From Alphaproteobacteria bacterium (GTDB taxonomy: Bacteria; Pseudomonadota; Alphaproteobacteria; Rickettsiales; UBA1997): a DNA stretch of 63,368 bases. A model generated the notes under the pieces. That model searched no databases. It had not been told where the DNA came from and worked only from the letters and a program-made list of their open reading frames with translations. Made by a program: the position numbers and the translations under genes. Positions 53,401-63,258 of this stretch are shown here, piece after piece. Every line of letters begins with the position of its first letter. The stretch's first letter is position 1. The stretch covers positions 1 to 63,368 of the forward strand of contig BJGH01000008.1 in the NCBI GenBank assembly GCA_014190355.1. The letters are read 5' to 3'.

Positions 53401-55507
53401 CGGGCTTATTTTCAGTTAATGCATAATGAGCTGCGGCAAAGCTATATCTATTTAAAAAAATTTGTAATTCATCTTTTAAGCATAAACTTTCTATAGCTTC
53501 AATTCCTTGTATAAAGTTTTTTTCAATTGAGGGTTTAACAATTTTGGCCCAAGGGTTTATATCAAACTTTTTAGGAATTTTATCCTTAATTAAATTTAAG
53601 ATTTTTAATAGTGCCTCATTATTTTTGTTCTCAATTGCAATCTTTAAAAATTCGTTAAAATCTTTTTCTGAAAATTCATTAAAAAAACCGTGATCAAAAA
53701 AAACATTAATCAAGTCCTCTTGACCAAATTTAATTAGTAAAGAAATGGTTGTTTTACAATTTTTTTTTTCGATATTTAATTCCCAGTTAGATATAATCAA
53801 ATTTAATGATTCTGATCTGTTCTTGTCTATATTTGTTGAATTAACTTTGGCAATTCCCAATTGAAATAATGGTAGAAGTAAGTTATTATAAAATTTAATT
53901 TCTTCACGAGATTTGGTAAATTTACTTTCTTTGATTTGATTAAATTTAATAATATTTTCAATAGCTTCTCGGTCAAAATCTAAATCCTTAAGAGATTCAA
54001 TATAAGGAATAAAATTTACTTGATATTTTCGTTGAAATTTTTCAAGAAAGGTGTCGAAATAAAGACATAAAAATAATTTGGGTGAAGAAATGGCAATATC
54101 TCCTCTCTTAAAGCTCATTTTATAGCCTGAAGTAATTTTACTAAGAATTATTAAAGCTATTTTTTTGCTAACATTATCTGTTGATTCGGGATCTATTAAG
54201 TCAATTAAATTATTAATTTTATTTGAATCAAGGACTGAGGAATCTTCGTAAAATAAATCGCAAGGAAATTCTCTGAAGTAATTAATAAGATTGGTATCGA
54301 TAATTGAAGGAGTCATAGCAAATTCTCGAGATTTTCTTGCAAGTAAATCAGAATATTTGGCTTTTATTAATTCAATAGTTTGTTTTTTTCTGTTTGGATC
54401 TAAATAAATTCCATAACCATCGCTCATTTCATCAAGGAAATCTTGTATTTTAATTTTTTCGTCATCTTTTTCTATGCCTAAATTCAAATTTAAGCTATCG
54501 ATAAATTTCAAAGCAATTGCATATTTATCGCCTGATTGATCTTGTTGTGAGGTACTTATGGCATATAAATTAAAGATATTATCGTAGATATTTTCTATAT
54601 TCTGTAAAATTGAAGAATTTAACCTTTCTGGGAATTCTTTGATAAATTCAAGGGCATGTCTTAATTCAACAGCGGGAATATTAATTTTGAAGAATTGGTC
54701 TATTTTTGAAATTAAACTATTATCGCTATAAAGTAAATAATAGAAAAGAGCTGGTAAATGAATGTTGTTATTGTGATTTTCAATTAAATTGATTGTATTG
54801 GAAGTTTCTTTTTCAACAATATCTCTAATGGCAATTTCAAAAAGAAATGGTGTTTCTAGGTCTAATTTTGCATAAATTAATCTTACTATGGTTCCATTAA
54901 GGCATAAAAATGGGTTATCATCTCGTTTACCAAAGAATCCGATTAATGAATTCACTAAAATCTCTTTAATTATCCTTTTGTGTATTAATTGACTTGATGC
55001 AAAAGATTCATCTAGATCAGTATTTTCAGTCGATTGATAATGCAATGATAACTCTTTGTTAACGATTTTCTGATACTTTTCAATAATCTTTAAATAATAA
55101 TTTAAGGCATGGCTTAAAGTTATTTTAATTTTTGAAGGATCTGTAAAATCTATCTGATCTTCAATACTATTAATAAATCTCTGCGATGGGCAAACTTGCG
55201 ATTGCTGATTTACGAATAATTGCAAAAGTTCTTCCCTGTCTCTGTCTTCAAGGATAGTTGAGATATTTAAAAATAATCTATGGAATTCAGTAAGTAACCT
55301 CAACCCGTATGGATTATTGTCATTAGAATCTTGTTTAATAAAACTAACTGATTCAAAAATTAAGGTTTTAAAAGCATCAGGAACTGAATAGTCAAAATCA
55401 TTGGGGATTTCAGTTGAGTATTTTATTGCGATTATATATAGATATGATTTTAACGATTCATAACTAATATCCCATGGAGATATAGAGCTTTGCGTATTAC
55501 CTATCAT
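50483..55507 (-). CDS. Very large degenerate ankyrin-like repeat protein
   Basis: 1674 residues, no signal peptide or membrane helix. The N-terminal half (1-640) is helical with no recognised domain. From about residue 735 to 1190 lie paired helical units: the motif YPxxKL occurs at 758 (YPSEKL), 845, 935 (degenerate CSSDLL), 1036, 1138 and 1186 (CPEDKL), with spacings of 87, 90, 101, 102 and 48. Between them are ankyrin-like hairpins (NLLELSCYFD, NILEYACTNQ, DLIEYCCYCN, NLLTLACTYNN). More typical ankyrin units follow (FSIALAFGSVKLIKVLIE, LTALHYYLKN). The C-terminus (about 1480-1674) is charged low complexity. A host-interaction role is a guess from the family. Confidence 0.85.
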   Translation of the reverse strand: MIGNTQSSISPWDISYESLKSYLYIIAIKYSTEIPNDFDYSVPDAFKTLIFESVSFIKQDSNDNNPYGLRLLTEFHRLFLNISTILEDRDREELLQLFVNQQSQVCPSQRFINSIEDQIDFTDPSKIKITLSHALNYYLKIIEKYQKIVNKELSLHYQSTENTDLDESFASSQLIHKRIIKEILVNSLIGFFGKRDDNPFLCLNGTIVRLIYAKLDLETPFLFEIAIRDIVEKETSNTINLIENHNNNIHLPALFYYLLYSDNSLISKIDQFFKINIPAVELRHALEFIKEFPERLNSSILQNIENIYDNIFNLYAISTSQQDQSGDKYAIALKFIDSLNLNLGIEKDDEKIKIQDFLDEMSDGYGIYLDPNRKKQTIELIKAKYSDLLARKSREFAMTPSIIDTNLINYFREFPCDLFYEDSSVLDSNKINNLIDLIDPESTDNVSKKIALIILSKITSGYKMSFKRGDIAISSPKLFLCLYFDTFLEKFQRKYQVNFIPYIESLKDLDFDREAIENIIKFNQIKESKFTKSREEIKFYNNLLLPLFQLGIAKVNSTNIDKNRSESLNLIISNWELNIEKKNCKTTISLLIKFGQEDLINVFFDHGFFNEFSEKDFNEFLKIAIENKNNEALLKILNLIKDKIPKKFDINPWAKIVKPSIEKNFIQGIEAIESLCLKDELQIFLNRYSFAAAHYALTENKPEVLKTILMILKRNGKDPKDTMQLFFNNEISDDVCDFFSYALITKKDKLFRVLIENYPSEKLIDLITQPKYYASDCSLNLLELSCYFDSEGVFKILFEELKKNDVNLKNIIEKELKINNLDLNLFLYALQKENGIIFKHLISNYPKDKLNEFLELCLKKSITRKKEYELNILEYACTNQKEKMLKMLLELLQENKFNLQKIIGEPKNEHSRSILLIALVKKDNDAIFKILLEKCSSDLLIDFLKKITKFNISRDPIKYNMIEFCSIYKRYILISIFNKIITERPANFLEMIKENLEKSEIVKKSFDEDPVLMIFPFITAIKIDDNDFLLDFIYKYPTNKILVFLKQTIKSNIAGSQRDLDLIEYCCYCNREDILHLFFRKISLFQTSKLAEIYYELFEQNKNVKDFLSSNTFTLSCFIQEIIVSKNNELLSKFFSEYPNEKLAELLLQTFDYPHDKIFHKIGNNLLTLACTYNNDEAARILLDKCPEDKLKDFFDHRLNDKFSLNAFSIALAFGSVKLIKVLIEKRPKCYKEIELLEIETIHTLEKITENKISALGIALGEKNFVLAEFLINKYHELTDRDPEKLLKYLKKINNFKETILYCFRDGYSKINNLIEYSNSQTDQELKYQEIVFLKLDEEKRKKFIGEKLTDYLQKILDKVPREKIDEFINHQNINNLTALHYYLKNDDYEPLELSIKLILNGAIINYPSANTTSEDKSRNMETEEDFPKKKYLERVYAILRKISDLEISQEKITNHITFSNLLFLKAIADSKELSDEQKLAAINKLIEETKQDKSLADLILEEHEIKSHGIGIEFSRISQARDDSPELSEFELNHKSASGSAESNEKINHKSNLKMSSAIRGLNKLSQTNLDQEKSIKISNLLNPDEKEKRQFITKALLIELAKKIQESQNSHYLDKKRNDTRLTLTTSQRVKKTIEEGPADDSETESPSASFYPKAKEALTGDQPSLNHKSAK

Positions 55508-55914
55508 GTAATTTTTTATTTTTTTAAAAAATTAGTAAAATTGATCTTAATTTATAAAAATTATTTTAAATACAAAAATAACATTTTTTGAAGTTAAAAA
55601 AATATTTTATTTTTCTAGAATTTTTTATTTAAAGATTTCTAATAACTTACTTCAATCCCAATAGACTTATTTTTTTTTAAAAAAAATTCTTTAAGTAAAT
55701 ATATTCTTTTAAATTTAAAAATACAGATTTAATTTATATAATTTTTATAAAAATATTTACATTTGATTTTTTTCTTATTTTTATAATTTAACAATCATAG
55801 GATAATCAACATGACTTGTTTAAAATAATTTTAGTTGTTGATTTATTGTGTCATTTTTCCAATATTTAAAACTTGCTTCTAATGAAAAAAGTGATGTAAT
55901 TTTTGTTGATTAAT
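55508..55914. other. 407-base AT-rich non-coding stretch
   Basis: Between the two minus-strand genes for the large repeat protein and the exonuclease. It should hold the promoter of the large gene. No tRNA, coding frame or clear terminator was found. Confidence 0.5.
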
Positions 55915-56724
55915 TTATTTGCTCCAATGCTTCAAATACTCAGCAAAATGAGGTTTTTCAATTGATCTTTTTTGTAAATAATCAAGTAAATTATCTTGAC
56001 ATTTATAAAAATTAGGAGTTGTTAAAGTTCCACAATGATGCTGAAAAATTAGGTAAAGTAAATAGGTATTAATAACATCTGTTTCGCAATAATTTCTAAT
56101 CTCGGCAATTTTACCATGATCATACATTTCCATAACTTTTGAACCATCTATCCCAATTTTGCCAGGAAGATTAAAAACGGCACAAAGTTCGTTCATTTTA
56201 ATTTTGCTTGATGCTCCAAAATCGCTAAATGCTTCTGCTAAATCACAATGCCAATCGAGACTGTAGCGTTGATTAAAATTATTCCATTTATCGCCAGTTT
56301 TATAAAGCCAAGATGCCTCTATACCATGTTTCATGGCCCTATATTTTAAAACTGGTAAATCAAAATTTCTACCATTAAAACTAACTAATCTTGAAAAATT
56401 TTTTTTAAGATGTGAAAAAAAACCTTTAACTAAATCAGCTTCAATACTGAATAGATCACCTCCTGAGCGGATTTCACATAAATTATAAAATTCATTACCG
56501 TTAAAATCGCGTTGTATTTCTGCTTGAATAAAACTAATGGCAATTATTTGATGAAAGGGTTGGCGTAAAAATGAGTTTTTATTATCAGTTATTTCTAAAT
56601 GATAATTAATTAAAGCTTGTCTAATTTCATTGACATCATTACTTTCAAGGTTAAGTAATTTTTTGGCACTAGCAATATCGGGTATTGTTTCAATGTCAAA
56701 AATAAAAAGATTTTGATGTTGCAT
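55915..56724 (-). CDS. PolB-like 3'-5' exonuclease
   Basis: 269 residues. DEDD exonuclease fold: ExoI FDIETIPD (Asp10, Glu12), ExoII VSFNGRNFDLPVLKYRA (Asp122) and ExoIII YCETDVINTY (Tyr212, Asp216). This matches the predicted exonuclease family related to the proofreading domain of DNA polymerase II (COG3298). Cellular role unknown; likely DNA or RNA 3'-end trimming. Stand-alone gene, divergent from the next by 130 bases. Confidence 0.88.
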   Translation of the reverse strand: MQHQNLFIFDIETIPDIASAKKLLNLESNDVNEIRQALINYHLEITDNKNSFLRQPFHQIIAISFIQAEIQRDFNGNEFYNLCEIRSGGDLFSIEADLVKGFFSHLKKNFSRLVSFNGRNFDLPVLKYRAMKHGIEASWLYKTGDKWNNFNQRYSLDWHCDLAEAFSDFGASSKIKMNELCAVFNLPGKIGIDGSKVMEMYDHGKIAEIRNYCETDVINTYLLYLIFQHHCGTLTTPNFYKCQDNLLDYLQKRSIEKPHFAEYLKHWSK

Positions 56725-56854
56725 TTTATTTATTGGTTTTTTAATTATTATATTTTAAAAATTAATAAAGCTAAAGTGATTAATCTTTGCTCAAAAAATT
56801 TATAGTTTTAAAGTAACTTTAAAAAACATCTAACAATTTAATTTTTTTTAAAAA

Positions 56855-57823
56855 ATGCAAGCAATCATTTTGAATAAAGTTGGTGCACCAAGTAATTTTA
56901 AAATTGAAAAAGTTGATGATCCAAAAATTGGACCTAAGCAAGTTTTAGTTAAACATCGAGCAATTGGTATAAATTTTCTTGATGTATGTTTTCGTCGAGG
57001 TCAATATCAATTGAGCAAGCTCCCCGCAACGCTAGGTATGGAAGCATGTGGTTATGTTGAAAAAATTGGTAGCGAAGTTGTCGATTATAAAGTAGGGCAG
57101 AGGGTTGCTTATGCTACTGCTGGATTGGGTTGTTATGCTGAAAAAAGAGCGGTTAATCAATGCTATTTAGTTAATGTTCCAGATGCTTTAAGTGATGTTC
57201 AAGTGGCAAGTTGTTTATTTAAAGGCTTAACAGCGCATAGCCTACTTAATCGTGTTTACATGGCTTCTAGAATAAAAAAAATTTTAATCCATTCGGTTGC
57301 TGGGGGATTGGGGCATATTATGTGTCAATACGCTAAATATTTAGGGATTGAAGTTTTTGGAACGGTTGGATCAGATGAAAAAATTGCCATTGCCAAAAGC
57401 TTTGGTTGTAATCATGTAATCAATTATAATAAGCAAGATTATGTTGCAGAAATTGCCAAAATCACCAATAATGGTGGTGTTGGCCTAGTTTATGATGGAA
57501 TTGGTAAAGACAATATTAACAAATCTTTACAATGTCTTTGGGCAATGGGTTTTTGCATTAATTATGGTGAAAGTGCTGGTCCAATAGAAAAAATTGATTT
57601 TGATTTAATGTTAATGAATTCTCTGTTTTTTACTAGACCATTAATGACTATGTATAAATCACCAAGAGCAGAATTGGCAATATCTGCTGATGAAATTTTT
57701 GCAGGAGTTATCAAAGGAATTTTTCGGATACAAACAACTGAATTTGCTTTTAATGATATTGCTAAGGCTCACAAAGCTCTAGAAAATCGCGAAACCACCG
57801 GTTCTTTGGTTTTAGTTGTTTAA
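56855..57823 (+). CDS. NADPH:quinone oxidoreductase (zeta-crystallin type)
   Basis: 322 residues of the zinc-free medium-chain dehydrogenase family. GroES-like N-terminal half with LGMEACGYVEKIG (60-72); Rossmann NADPH motif HSVAGGLGHIMCQYAK (146-161), typical AAAGGVG; then YDGIGKD and the C-terminal GSLVLVV. It reduces quinones by one electron in E. coli QorA; substrate here not proven. Stand-alone gene. Confidence 0.9.
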   Translation: MQAIILNKVGAPSNFKIEKVDDPKIGPKQVLVKHRAIGINFLDVCFRRGQYQLSKLPATLGMEACGYVEKIGSEVVDYKVGQRVAYATAGLGCYAEKRAVNQCYLVNVPDALSDVQVASCLFKGLTAHSLLNRVYMASRIKKILIHSVAGGLGHIMCQYAKYLGIEVFGTVGSDEKIAIAKSFGCNHVINYNKQDYVAEIAKITNNGGVGLVYDGIGKDNINKSLQCLWAMGFCINYGESAGPIEKIDFDLMLMNSLFFTRPLMTMYKSPRAELAISADEIFAGVIKGIFRIQTTEFAFNDIAKAHKALENRETTGSLVLVV

Positions 57824-57930
57824 ATTAGTTATTTTAATTATCTCTAGTGCAATTAAAAATACATTTTTTATAGATAATTTTTGGATAGAATATTTATTTT
57901 GTTAAAATTTATTCTTATTTTAATTAGTTG

Positions 57931-59181
57931 TTATTCATATCTCAATATCTCGGCAGGATTGGCTTTACTTGCTTTGAAAGCGGGGTAAAGAGTTGCTAAA
58001 AATGATAAACTAAAAGCCATTGAAGTGATTACGACCACATCGCTAATTAAAATTTTAGAAGGTAAAGTTGAAAGAAAATAAATCGCTGGATTGAATAAGG
58101 TGGTATCGGTAATAGACTCGAGCCAGAGCTTAATATTATTGATATTGATGGAAAAGGTAATACCAATTATTAAGCCAAAAATTGTTCCCAAAAAACCAAT
58201 CGAACTTCCACAAATTAAAAAAATTCTCAGGATTGAACCCTTGGTCATGCCTAAAGTTCTAAGTAAGGCAATGTTTTTATTTTTGTCATTTACCAGCATA
58301 ATCATGCTGGAAATAATATTAAAAACCGCTACTAAAATTATTAAAGTTAAAATTAAAAACATTACCGTGCTTTCAACTTTTAAAGCTTCAATAAATCCCG
58401 AATTAACTTGTTGCCAATCGTTAAAATAAATATCGTCATAGTCAATAATTATTTTGTATAACTCTTGTTTTAAGGTTGATAAATCACTAGGGTTTTTGCT
58501 AAAAATCTCCAGAGCCGAAGCACTACTATTAATTCGAAAATGGGTTTGAGCCATTTTAAAATTCATGAAAATTGTGGTTGAATCATACTCGTACATGCCG
58601 CTATCAAAAATTCCTGCAACGGTATAGGTTTTTATCCGTGGAATTGCTCCAATTATGGTATCGTTAGTTTCAGCTGAAATTATTTTTAATCGGTCATTAA
58701 TTTTTAAACTTAAATTTTGTGCTAAAATTGAGCCAATAATTATTGAGTTTTTGTCATTGATTTTATTGATATCTCCTGCGGTAATATTTTCACGAATTAA
58801 TTGTTTATTTAACAAATCTTCGCTACTTATTCCGCGAATTAATCCTCCAGCATTTTTGCTTTTAGTACTTAACATCGCTTGGCTTTCAACAATAGCATTA
58901 GCATAGCTCACATTATCTAAAGTGCGAATCTTGGTTAAGATTTCTTGATAATTTTTGATTTGATGAGTTTTGCTGTAAATTGTTAAATGAGAATTAATTC
59001 CCAAAATTCTTTCAATTAAATCATGACGAAAGCCATTCATGACTGACATAACAATGATCAGTGTGGCAACCCCAATCATAATTCCCACGAAAGAAAAAAT
59101 GGCAATAACTGAAATAAAGCCTTCTTTGCGTTTTGAACGAAGATAACGCATGGCGATAAGAAACTCAAGACTTGAAAACAT
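57931..59181 (-). CDS. lolE: Lipoprotein-releasing system membrane protein LolC/E
   Basis: 416 residues. MacB-like topology: helix at about 21-46, a large periplasmic domain (about 50-265), then three helices (about 270-400). FLIAMRYLRSKRKEGFISVIAIFSF split over the start is typical, as are MSVMNGFRHDL and the C-terminal NPAEILRYE. It extracts mature lipoproteins for the outer membrane with LolD, not encoded here. LolC and LolE cannot be told apart from sequence alone. It is 11 bases after the FNR gene on the same strand. Confidence 0.9.
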   Translation of the reverse strand: MFSSLEFLIAMRYLRSKRKEGFISVIAIFSFVGIMIGVATLIIVMSVMNGFRHDLIERILGINSHLTIYSKTHQIKNYQEILTKIRTLDNVSYANAIVESQAMLSTKSKNAGGLIRGISSEDLLNKQLIRENITAGDINKINDKNSIIIGSILAQNLSLKINDRLKIISAETNDTIIGAIPRIKTYTVAGIFDSGMYEYDSTTIFMNFKMAQTHFRINSSASALEIFSKNPSDLSTLKQELYKIIIDYDDIYFNDWQQVNSGFIEALKVESTVMFLILTLIILVAVFNIISSMIMLVNDKNKNIALLRTLGMTKGSILRIFLICGSSIGFLGTIFGLIIGITFSININNIKLWLESITDTTLFNPAIYFLSTLPSKILISDVVVITSMAFSLSFLATLYPAFKASKANPAEILRYE

Positions 59182-59192
59182 TTTAAAAAAAA

Positions 59193-60227
59193 TTAATTGT
59201 TAGTTATTCCTTTACTAGTTGAATATTCAAAGTGAAAAACTTGATCAGGAAAAACAGTTTTGTAAGCACTATGACAAGCACTTGCTCCTTCAGCAAAACC
59301 AGTGAGAATAAGTTTAAGTTTGTTGGGATAGGTAGCAATATCGCCAATAGCATAAATATTTTTTTGTGAAGTTTGCATGGTTGAGGGATCAACGGTAATA
59401 TGATTTTTATGAAGATTTAAATCCCAGTTAACAATTTCTCCTAATTCCATCGCTAAACCAAAAAAGGGTAGTAGATAATCGGCTGGTAATTTTTTAATAT
59501 TATTAGCAAAATCTTTAACAATAACTTGTCTTAATTTACCATTGTCACCTTCCAATCCGTCAAGCTGGAAGGGAATAACCATTTCAATTTTACCCTGTTT
59601 TTCAAGAGTGTGAAGTTTATCAAGGCTGTCAGGTGCGCAGCGAAATTTATCACGACGATGGACAACCATAATTTTTTTGGCAATATCAGCCAAATTAATT
59701 GCCCAGTCAACTGCAGAGTCTCCGCCTCCTGCAATAACAACATTTTTACCGCTAAATTCACTTTTGTTCCTTACTGCATAAAAAACCGATTTACCTTCAA
59801 AATTTTCCAGACCATTAAGTGGTGGACGATTTGGGCCAAATGCTCCGCAACCTGCAGCAATTATTATCACTTTGCAGTGAATTTTTGTCTGTTTGGAAGT
59901 TTCAATAATAAAGCTTTCATCGCTTTGTCGAGCAATTTTCATTACTGATTGATTAAGGTGATAAACTGGATGAAAGGGTTGAGCTTGTGCTTCTAGAAGC
60001 TCTATTAATTCACTTGCTAAAACTTTGGGATGAGCAGGGATGTCATATATTGGTTTTTCAGGATATAGCGCACTACATTGTCCACCAATCACTTCAAGGC
60101 TATCAATGACATGGCATTTCATTTTTAGCATTCCAGCTTCAAACACTGCAAACAATCCAGCAGGACCAGCACCAATAATTGCAATATCGGTTTTAAGGAT
60201 TTGGGAATGAAGATTTTTTTGAGTCAT
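59193..60227 (-). CDS. Ferredoxin/flavodoxin-NADP+ reductase (TrxR-like type)
   Basis: 344 residues. FAD motif [16 protein letters not shown] (17-32), NADPH motif [16 protein letters not shown] with GGGDSA at 167-172, HRRDKFRC after it, and the second FAD motif [11 protein letters not shown]. The CxxC of thioredoxin reductase is missing, so this is the FNR type seen in Rickettsia and Bacillus (YumC). It transfers electrons between NADPH and ferredoxin. The end is 11 bases from lolE. Confidence 0.93.
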   Translation of the reverse strand: MTQKNLHSQILKTDIAIIGAGPAGLFAVFEAGMLKMKCHVIDSLEVIGGQCSALYPEKPIYDIPAHPKVLASELIELLEAQAQPFHPVYHLNQSVMKIARQSDESFIIETSKQTKIHCKVIIIAAGCGAFGPNRPPLNGLENFEGKSVFYAVRNKSEFSGKNVVIAGGGDSAVDWAINLADIAKKIMVVHRRDKFRCAPDSLDKLHTLEKQGKIEMVIPFQLDGLEGDNGKLRQVIVKDFANNIKKLPADYLLPFFGLAMELGEIVNWDLNLHKNHITVDPSTMQTSQKNIYAIGDIATYPNKLKLILTGFAEGASACHSAYKTVFPDQVFHFEYSTSKGITNN

Positions 60228-60421
60228 TATTTATTTATAATAATTTGTTAAGAATTTTTTTAAGATTTTAAATTTTTAGTTGCAATTAAGCAAAGCAAAA
60301 AATATAATTAATAAAAGTTTAAAATTAATTTAATTAAGTTTCATCACAAAAATTTTAAGAAATTTTTAAACTAATCCTTTTTGTAGCAAAGCCTTGCACA
60401 AATCTTCAAATAAATAAATTT

Positions 60422-62725
60422 ATGTTAAAAACTGCAACCCTAGGTTTTCCTAGAATTGGGGCTAATCGTGAGCTTAAAAAAGCTGTTGAAAGCTATTGGA
60501 AAAAAACCTCATCTCTTGCTGACTTGCAAAAAACTGCTTTAGAAATTCGTCAAGAAAATTGGCAAAAACAAAAAACTGCTGGAATTAGTTTTATTCCAAG
60601 TAATGATTTTTCTTTTTACGATCAGGTTCTTGATAATATCTCTTTGTTTGGAGCGATTCCGCAAAGATTTATTGATAGTTTTAAATTTAAACTTGGGCAA
60701 AATGTTGATTTAGATCTTTACTTTGCAATGGCTCGTGGAGCTCAGCGCGATGGTATCGATGTTACTGCTATGGAAATGACCAAATGGTTTGACACTAACT
60801 ATCACTATTTAGTAGCAGAATTTACTAAAAATCAACAATTTAAAATATCTTCTACTAAAATTAGTGATCAATTCTTAGAAGCTAAAAAATTAAATATTGA
60901 AACTCGTCCTGTTATTCTTGGTCCAATTTCATTTTTGTTGTTAGGAAAAACAGTTGATGGTTCTAATTGCCTTGATTTACTTGACAACTTATTGCAAGCT
61001 TATCAAGAATTATTTGCTAAATTGCAAGAAATTGGTGTTAAAGATTTGCAAATTGACGAGCCATTTTTAGTTACTGATTTGTCAAAAGAAGTTATCCAAG
61101 CATATTTAAAAAGCTATCCACAACTCAAAAAATTCGCTGGATCAATTAAATTACATTTAGCTACTTATTTTGAAGATCTTGCTGAAAATGCTCAACTAGC
61201 TTTTGATCTAGAAACTGACTCAGTTCATATCGATTTGGTTAGAGCGCAAAATCAACTTGATAAAGCCTTAGAATTAGTTAAGGAAAATCAAGCCCTATCT
61301 TTGGGAGTTGTTGATGGCAGAAATATCTGGATCAATGATTTTGCAAAATCACAAACAATTGTTGACAAGGCTGTTAAAAAACTTGGCAAGGAAAGAGTGA
61401 TTGTTGCTAGTTCATGCCAATTGCTTCACGTTCCTGTAGATCTTGCATCAGAAAAAATTCTTGATAATGAATTAAAATCTTGGCTAGCGTTTGCTACTCA
61501 AAAACTCGATGAAATTGCTATTATTGCCAAAGCAAGTGATTCGCAATCTCAAGAAGTTGAAGCTCAGCTTGAAGCAAATAAAAAAGCTAATGCTAATCGC
61601 CAAACTTCTAAGCGAATTCATGATCAAAATGTTAAACAAAGAATTGCTAAAATTGACGATAGCCTAACTAATCGTAAAAGTGAATTTAAAGTTCGTAAAA
61701 AATTACAACAAAATCACATTCAATTGCCAATTCTGCCAACAACAACAATCGGCTCATTTCCTCAAACCAAAGAAGTTCGAAAAGCTCGAGCAGATTTCAA
61801 AGCTAAAACAATTTCTTTGCAAGATTATGAGCAATTCATCAAAGAAGAAACTGCTCGTACTGTTAAATTCCAAGAAGAAATTGGCATTGACGTTTTAGTT
61901 CACGGTGAATTTGAAAGAAATGACATGGTTGAATATTTTGGTGAACAGCTTCAAGGTTTTTGTTTCACTCAAAATGGTTGGGTGCAAAGCTATGGCTCAC
62001 GTTGCGTAAAACCTCCCGTTATTTTTGGTGATGTGGCTCGTCCAAAACAAATGACTGTTGAATGGGCAAAATATGCTCAAAGCCTTACCAAAAAAATAAT
62101 GAAAGGCATGCTCACTGGACCAATTACTATTCTTCAATGGTCATTTGTTCGTAATGATCAAGAACGCAAAGATACTGCAATGCAAATAGCTTTTGCAATT
62201 CGTGATGAAGTTTGCGATCTAGAAAATGCTGGAATTAAAATCATTCAAATTGACGAAGCAGCTCTTCGCGAAGGTTTGCCAATTAGAAAGGCAAAGTGGC
62301 AAGAATATCTTAACTGGGCTGTTAAGGCATTCAGAGTTACTGCTTCAGGAGTTGAAGATCGAACGCAAATTCATACTCACATGTGTTATTCAGAGTTTAA
62401 CGACATCATTGAAGCAATTGCTAAAATGGATGCTGATGTTATTTCAATTGAAACATCGCGTTCGAAAATGGAATTGCTTAATGCTTTTGTTAACTTTAAA
62501 TATCCTAATGAAATTGGCCCAGGTGTTTATGATATTCACTCGCCAAGAGTTCCAGCTCAAATAGAAATGGAAAGTCTTTTAAAGAAAGCATTAGATGTTT
62601 TAGAGCCAGAGCAGATTTGGGTTAACCCAGATTGCGGATTAAAAACCCGTGATTGGCCTGAAACTAAATTAGCTTTACAGTCAATGGTCGAGGCAACTAA
62701 GTCTATTAGGGCTCAAATAAATTAA
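60422..62725 (+). CDS. metE: Cobalamin-independent methionine synthase
   Basis: 767 residues (E. coli 753). Transfers a methyl group from methyl-THF-triglutamate to homocysteine. N-terminal barrel starts LGFPRIGANRELKKAVESYW; the C-terminal catalytic barrel starts PTTTIGSFPQT. Zinc ligands: His and Cys in HTHMCYSEF, Glu in ISIETSRS, and Cys in NPDCGLKTRDW. The linker (about 370-420) is Lys/Gln/Asn-rich. No other met gene is nearby, and I see no SAM riboswitch in the 194 bases upstream. metE is absent from most Rickettsiales, so gain by transfer is possible. Confidence 0.97.
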   Translation: MLKTATLGFPRIGANRELKKAVESYWKKTSSLADLQKTALEIRQENWQKQKTAGISFIPSNDFSFYDQVLDNISLFGAIPQRFIDSFKFKLGQNVDLDLYFAMARGAQRDGIDVTAMEMTKWFDTNYHYLVAEFTKNQQFKISSTKISDQFLEAKKLNIETRPVILGPISFLLLGKTVDGSNCLDLLDNLLQAYQELFAKLQEIGVKDLQIDEPFLVTDLSKEVIQAYLKSYPQLKKFAGSIKLHLATYFEDLAENAQLAFDLETDSVHIDLVRAQNQLDKALELVKENQALSLGVVDGRNIWINDFAKSQTIVDKAVKKLGKERVIVASSCQLLHVPVDLASEKILDNELKSWLAFATQKLDEIAIIAKASDSQSQEVEAQLEANKKANANRQTSKRIHDQNVKQRIAKIDDSLTNRKSEFKVRKKLQQNHIQLPILPTTTIGSFPQTKEVRKARADFKAKTISLQDYEQFIKEETARTVKFQEEIGIDVLVHGEFERNDMVEYFGEQLQGFCFTQNGWVQSYGSRCVKPPVIFGDVARPKQMTVEWAKYAQSLTKKIMKGMLTGPITILQWSFVRNDQERKDTAMQIAFAIRDEVCDLENAGIKIIQIDEAALREGLPIRKAKWQEYLNWAVKAFRVTASGVEDRTQIHTHMCYSEFNDIIEAIAKMDADVISIETSRSKMELLNAFVNFKYPNEIGPGVYDIHSPRVPAQIEMESLLKKALDVLEPEQIWVNPDCGLKTRDWPETKLALQSMVEATKSIRAQIN

Positions 62726-63258
62726 TTAAGTTTAGTTCAAAAAATCAAAGTTATAGCTTTTTAGGTTTCAAAAAAATTTTATTTTTTTGTTATCCTAAAA
62801 AGCTTTAAAAAAAATTTGATAACCAACCTCCTCAGGAAATTTCTTTTTATTATAAATAACACCAACCCAACTAAAAAATTATTGTTGCAATCTCATTTTT
62901 TTAAAAACTCAAATAAACATTAATAATTGGTGGGTATAATTTAATTTTTTAAAAAACTTCAATACAAAAATATTTTATTAAATTAATCAAATTTGAACTG
63001 AAATCACTATCAAAACTTTTAGAATTATTAATTAATTTGTTACTGGAAATAATTTATAAACATTAGTAAAAATTTTATTAATTACTCAAAAAAAGAATAT
63101 TAAAAAAAATTGCATTAAAAATAATAAAATTATTTGCCTTTAAGATCTCTGGACTTAAATTTTATAAAAGAATTTAATTTCAATAAAAAAATTGGTAAAA
63201 TTTACAACAATTTTATATTTTTTTACCTAGTCATAATTCCCTTTAAAACACTATTTCT
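62726..63258. other. 533-base AT-rich non-coding stretch
   Basis: Between metE and the second prepilin gene. It contains one hairpin (listed separately) and otherwise only AT-rich sequence without recognisable frames or RNA genes. Confidence 0.5.
62755..62804 (+). terminator. Hairpin after metE, possible terminator
   Basis: AGCTTTTTAGG (62755-62765) pairs perfectly with CCTAAAAAGCT (62794-62804), 11 bp, and inside it CAAAAAA can pair with TTTTTTG. It starts 30 bases after metE. There is no T-run after it on the + strand, so it is a weak terminator or a processing/stability hairpin. Confidence 0.4.

Noticed and set aside
60228-60421. SAM riboswitch before metE
   Set aside because: No conserved helix or loop of SAM-I, SAM-II or SAM/SAH classes could be matched in these 194 bases.
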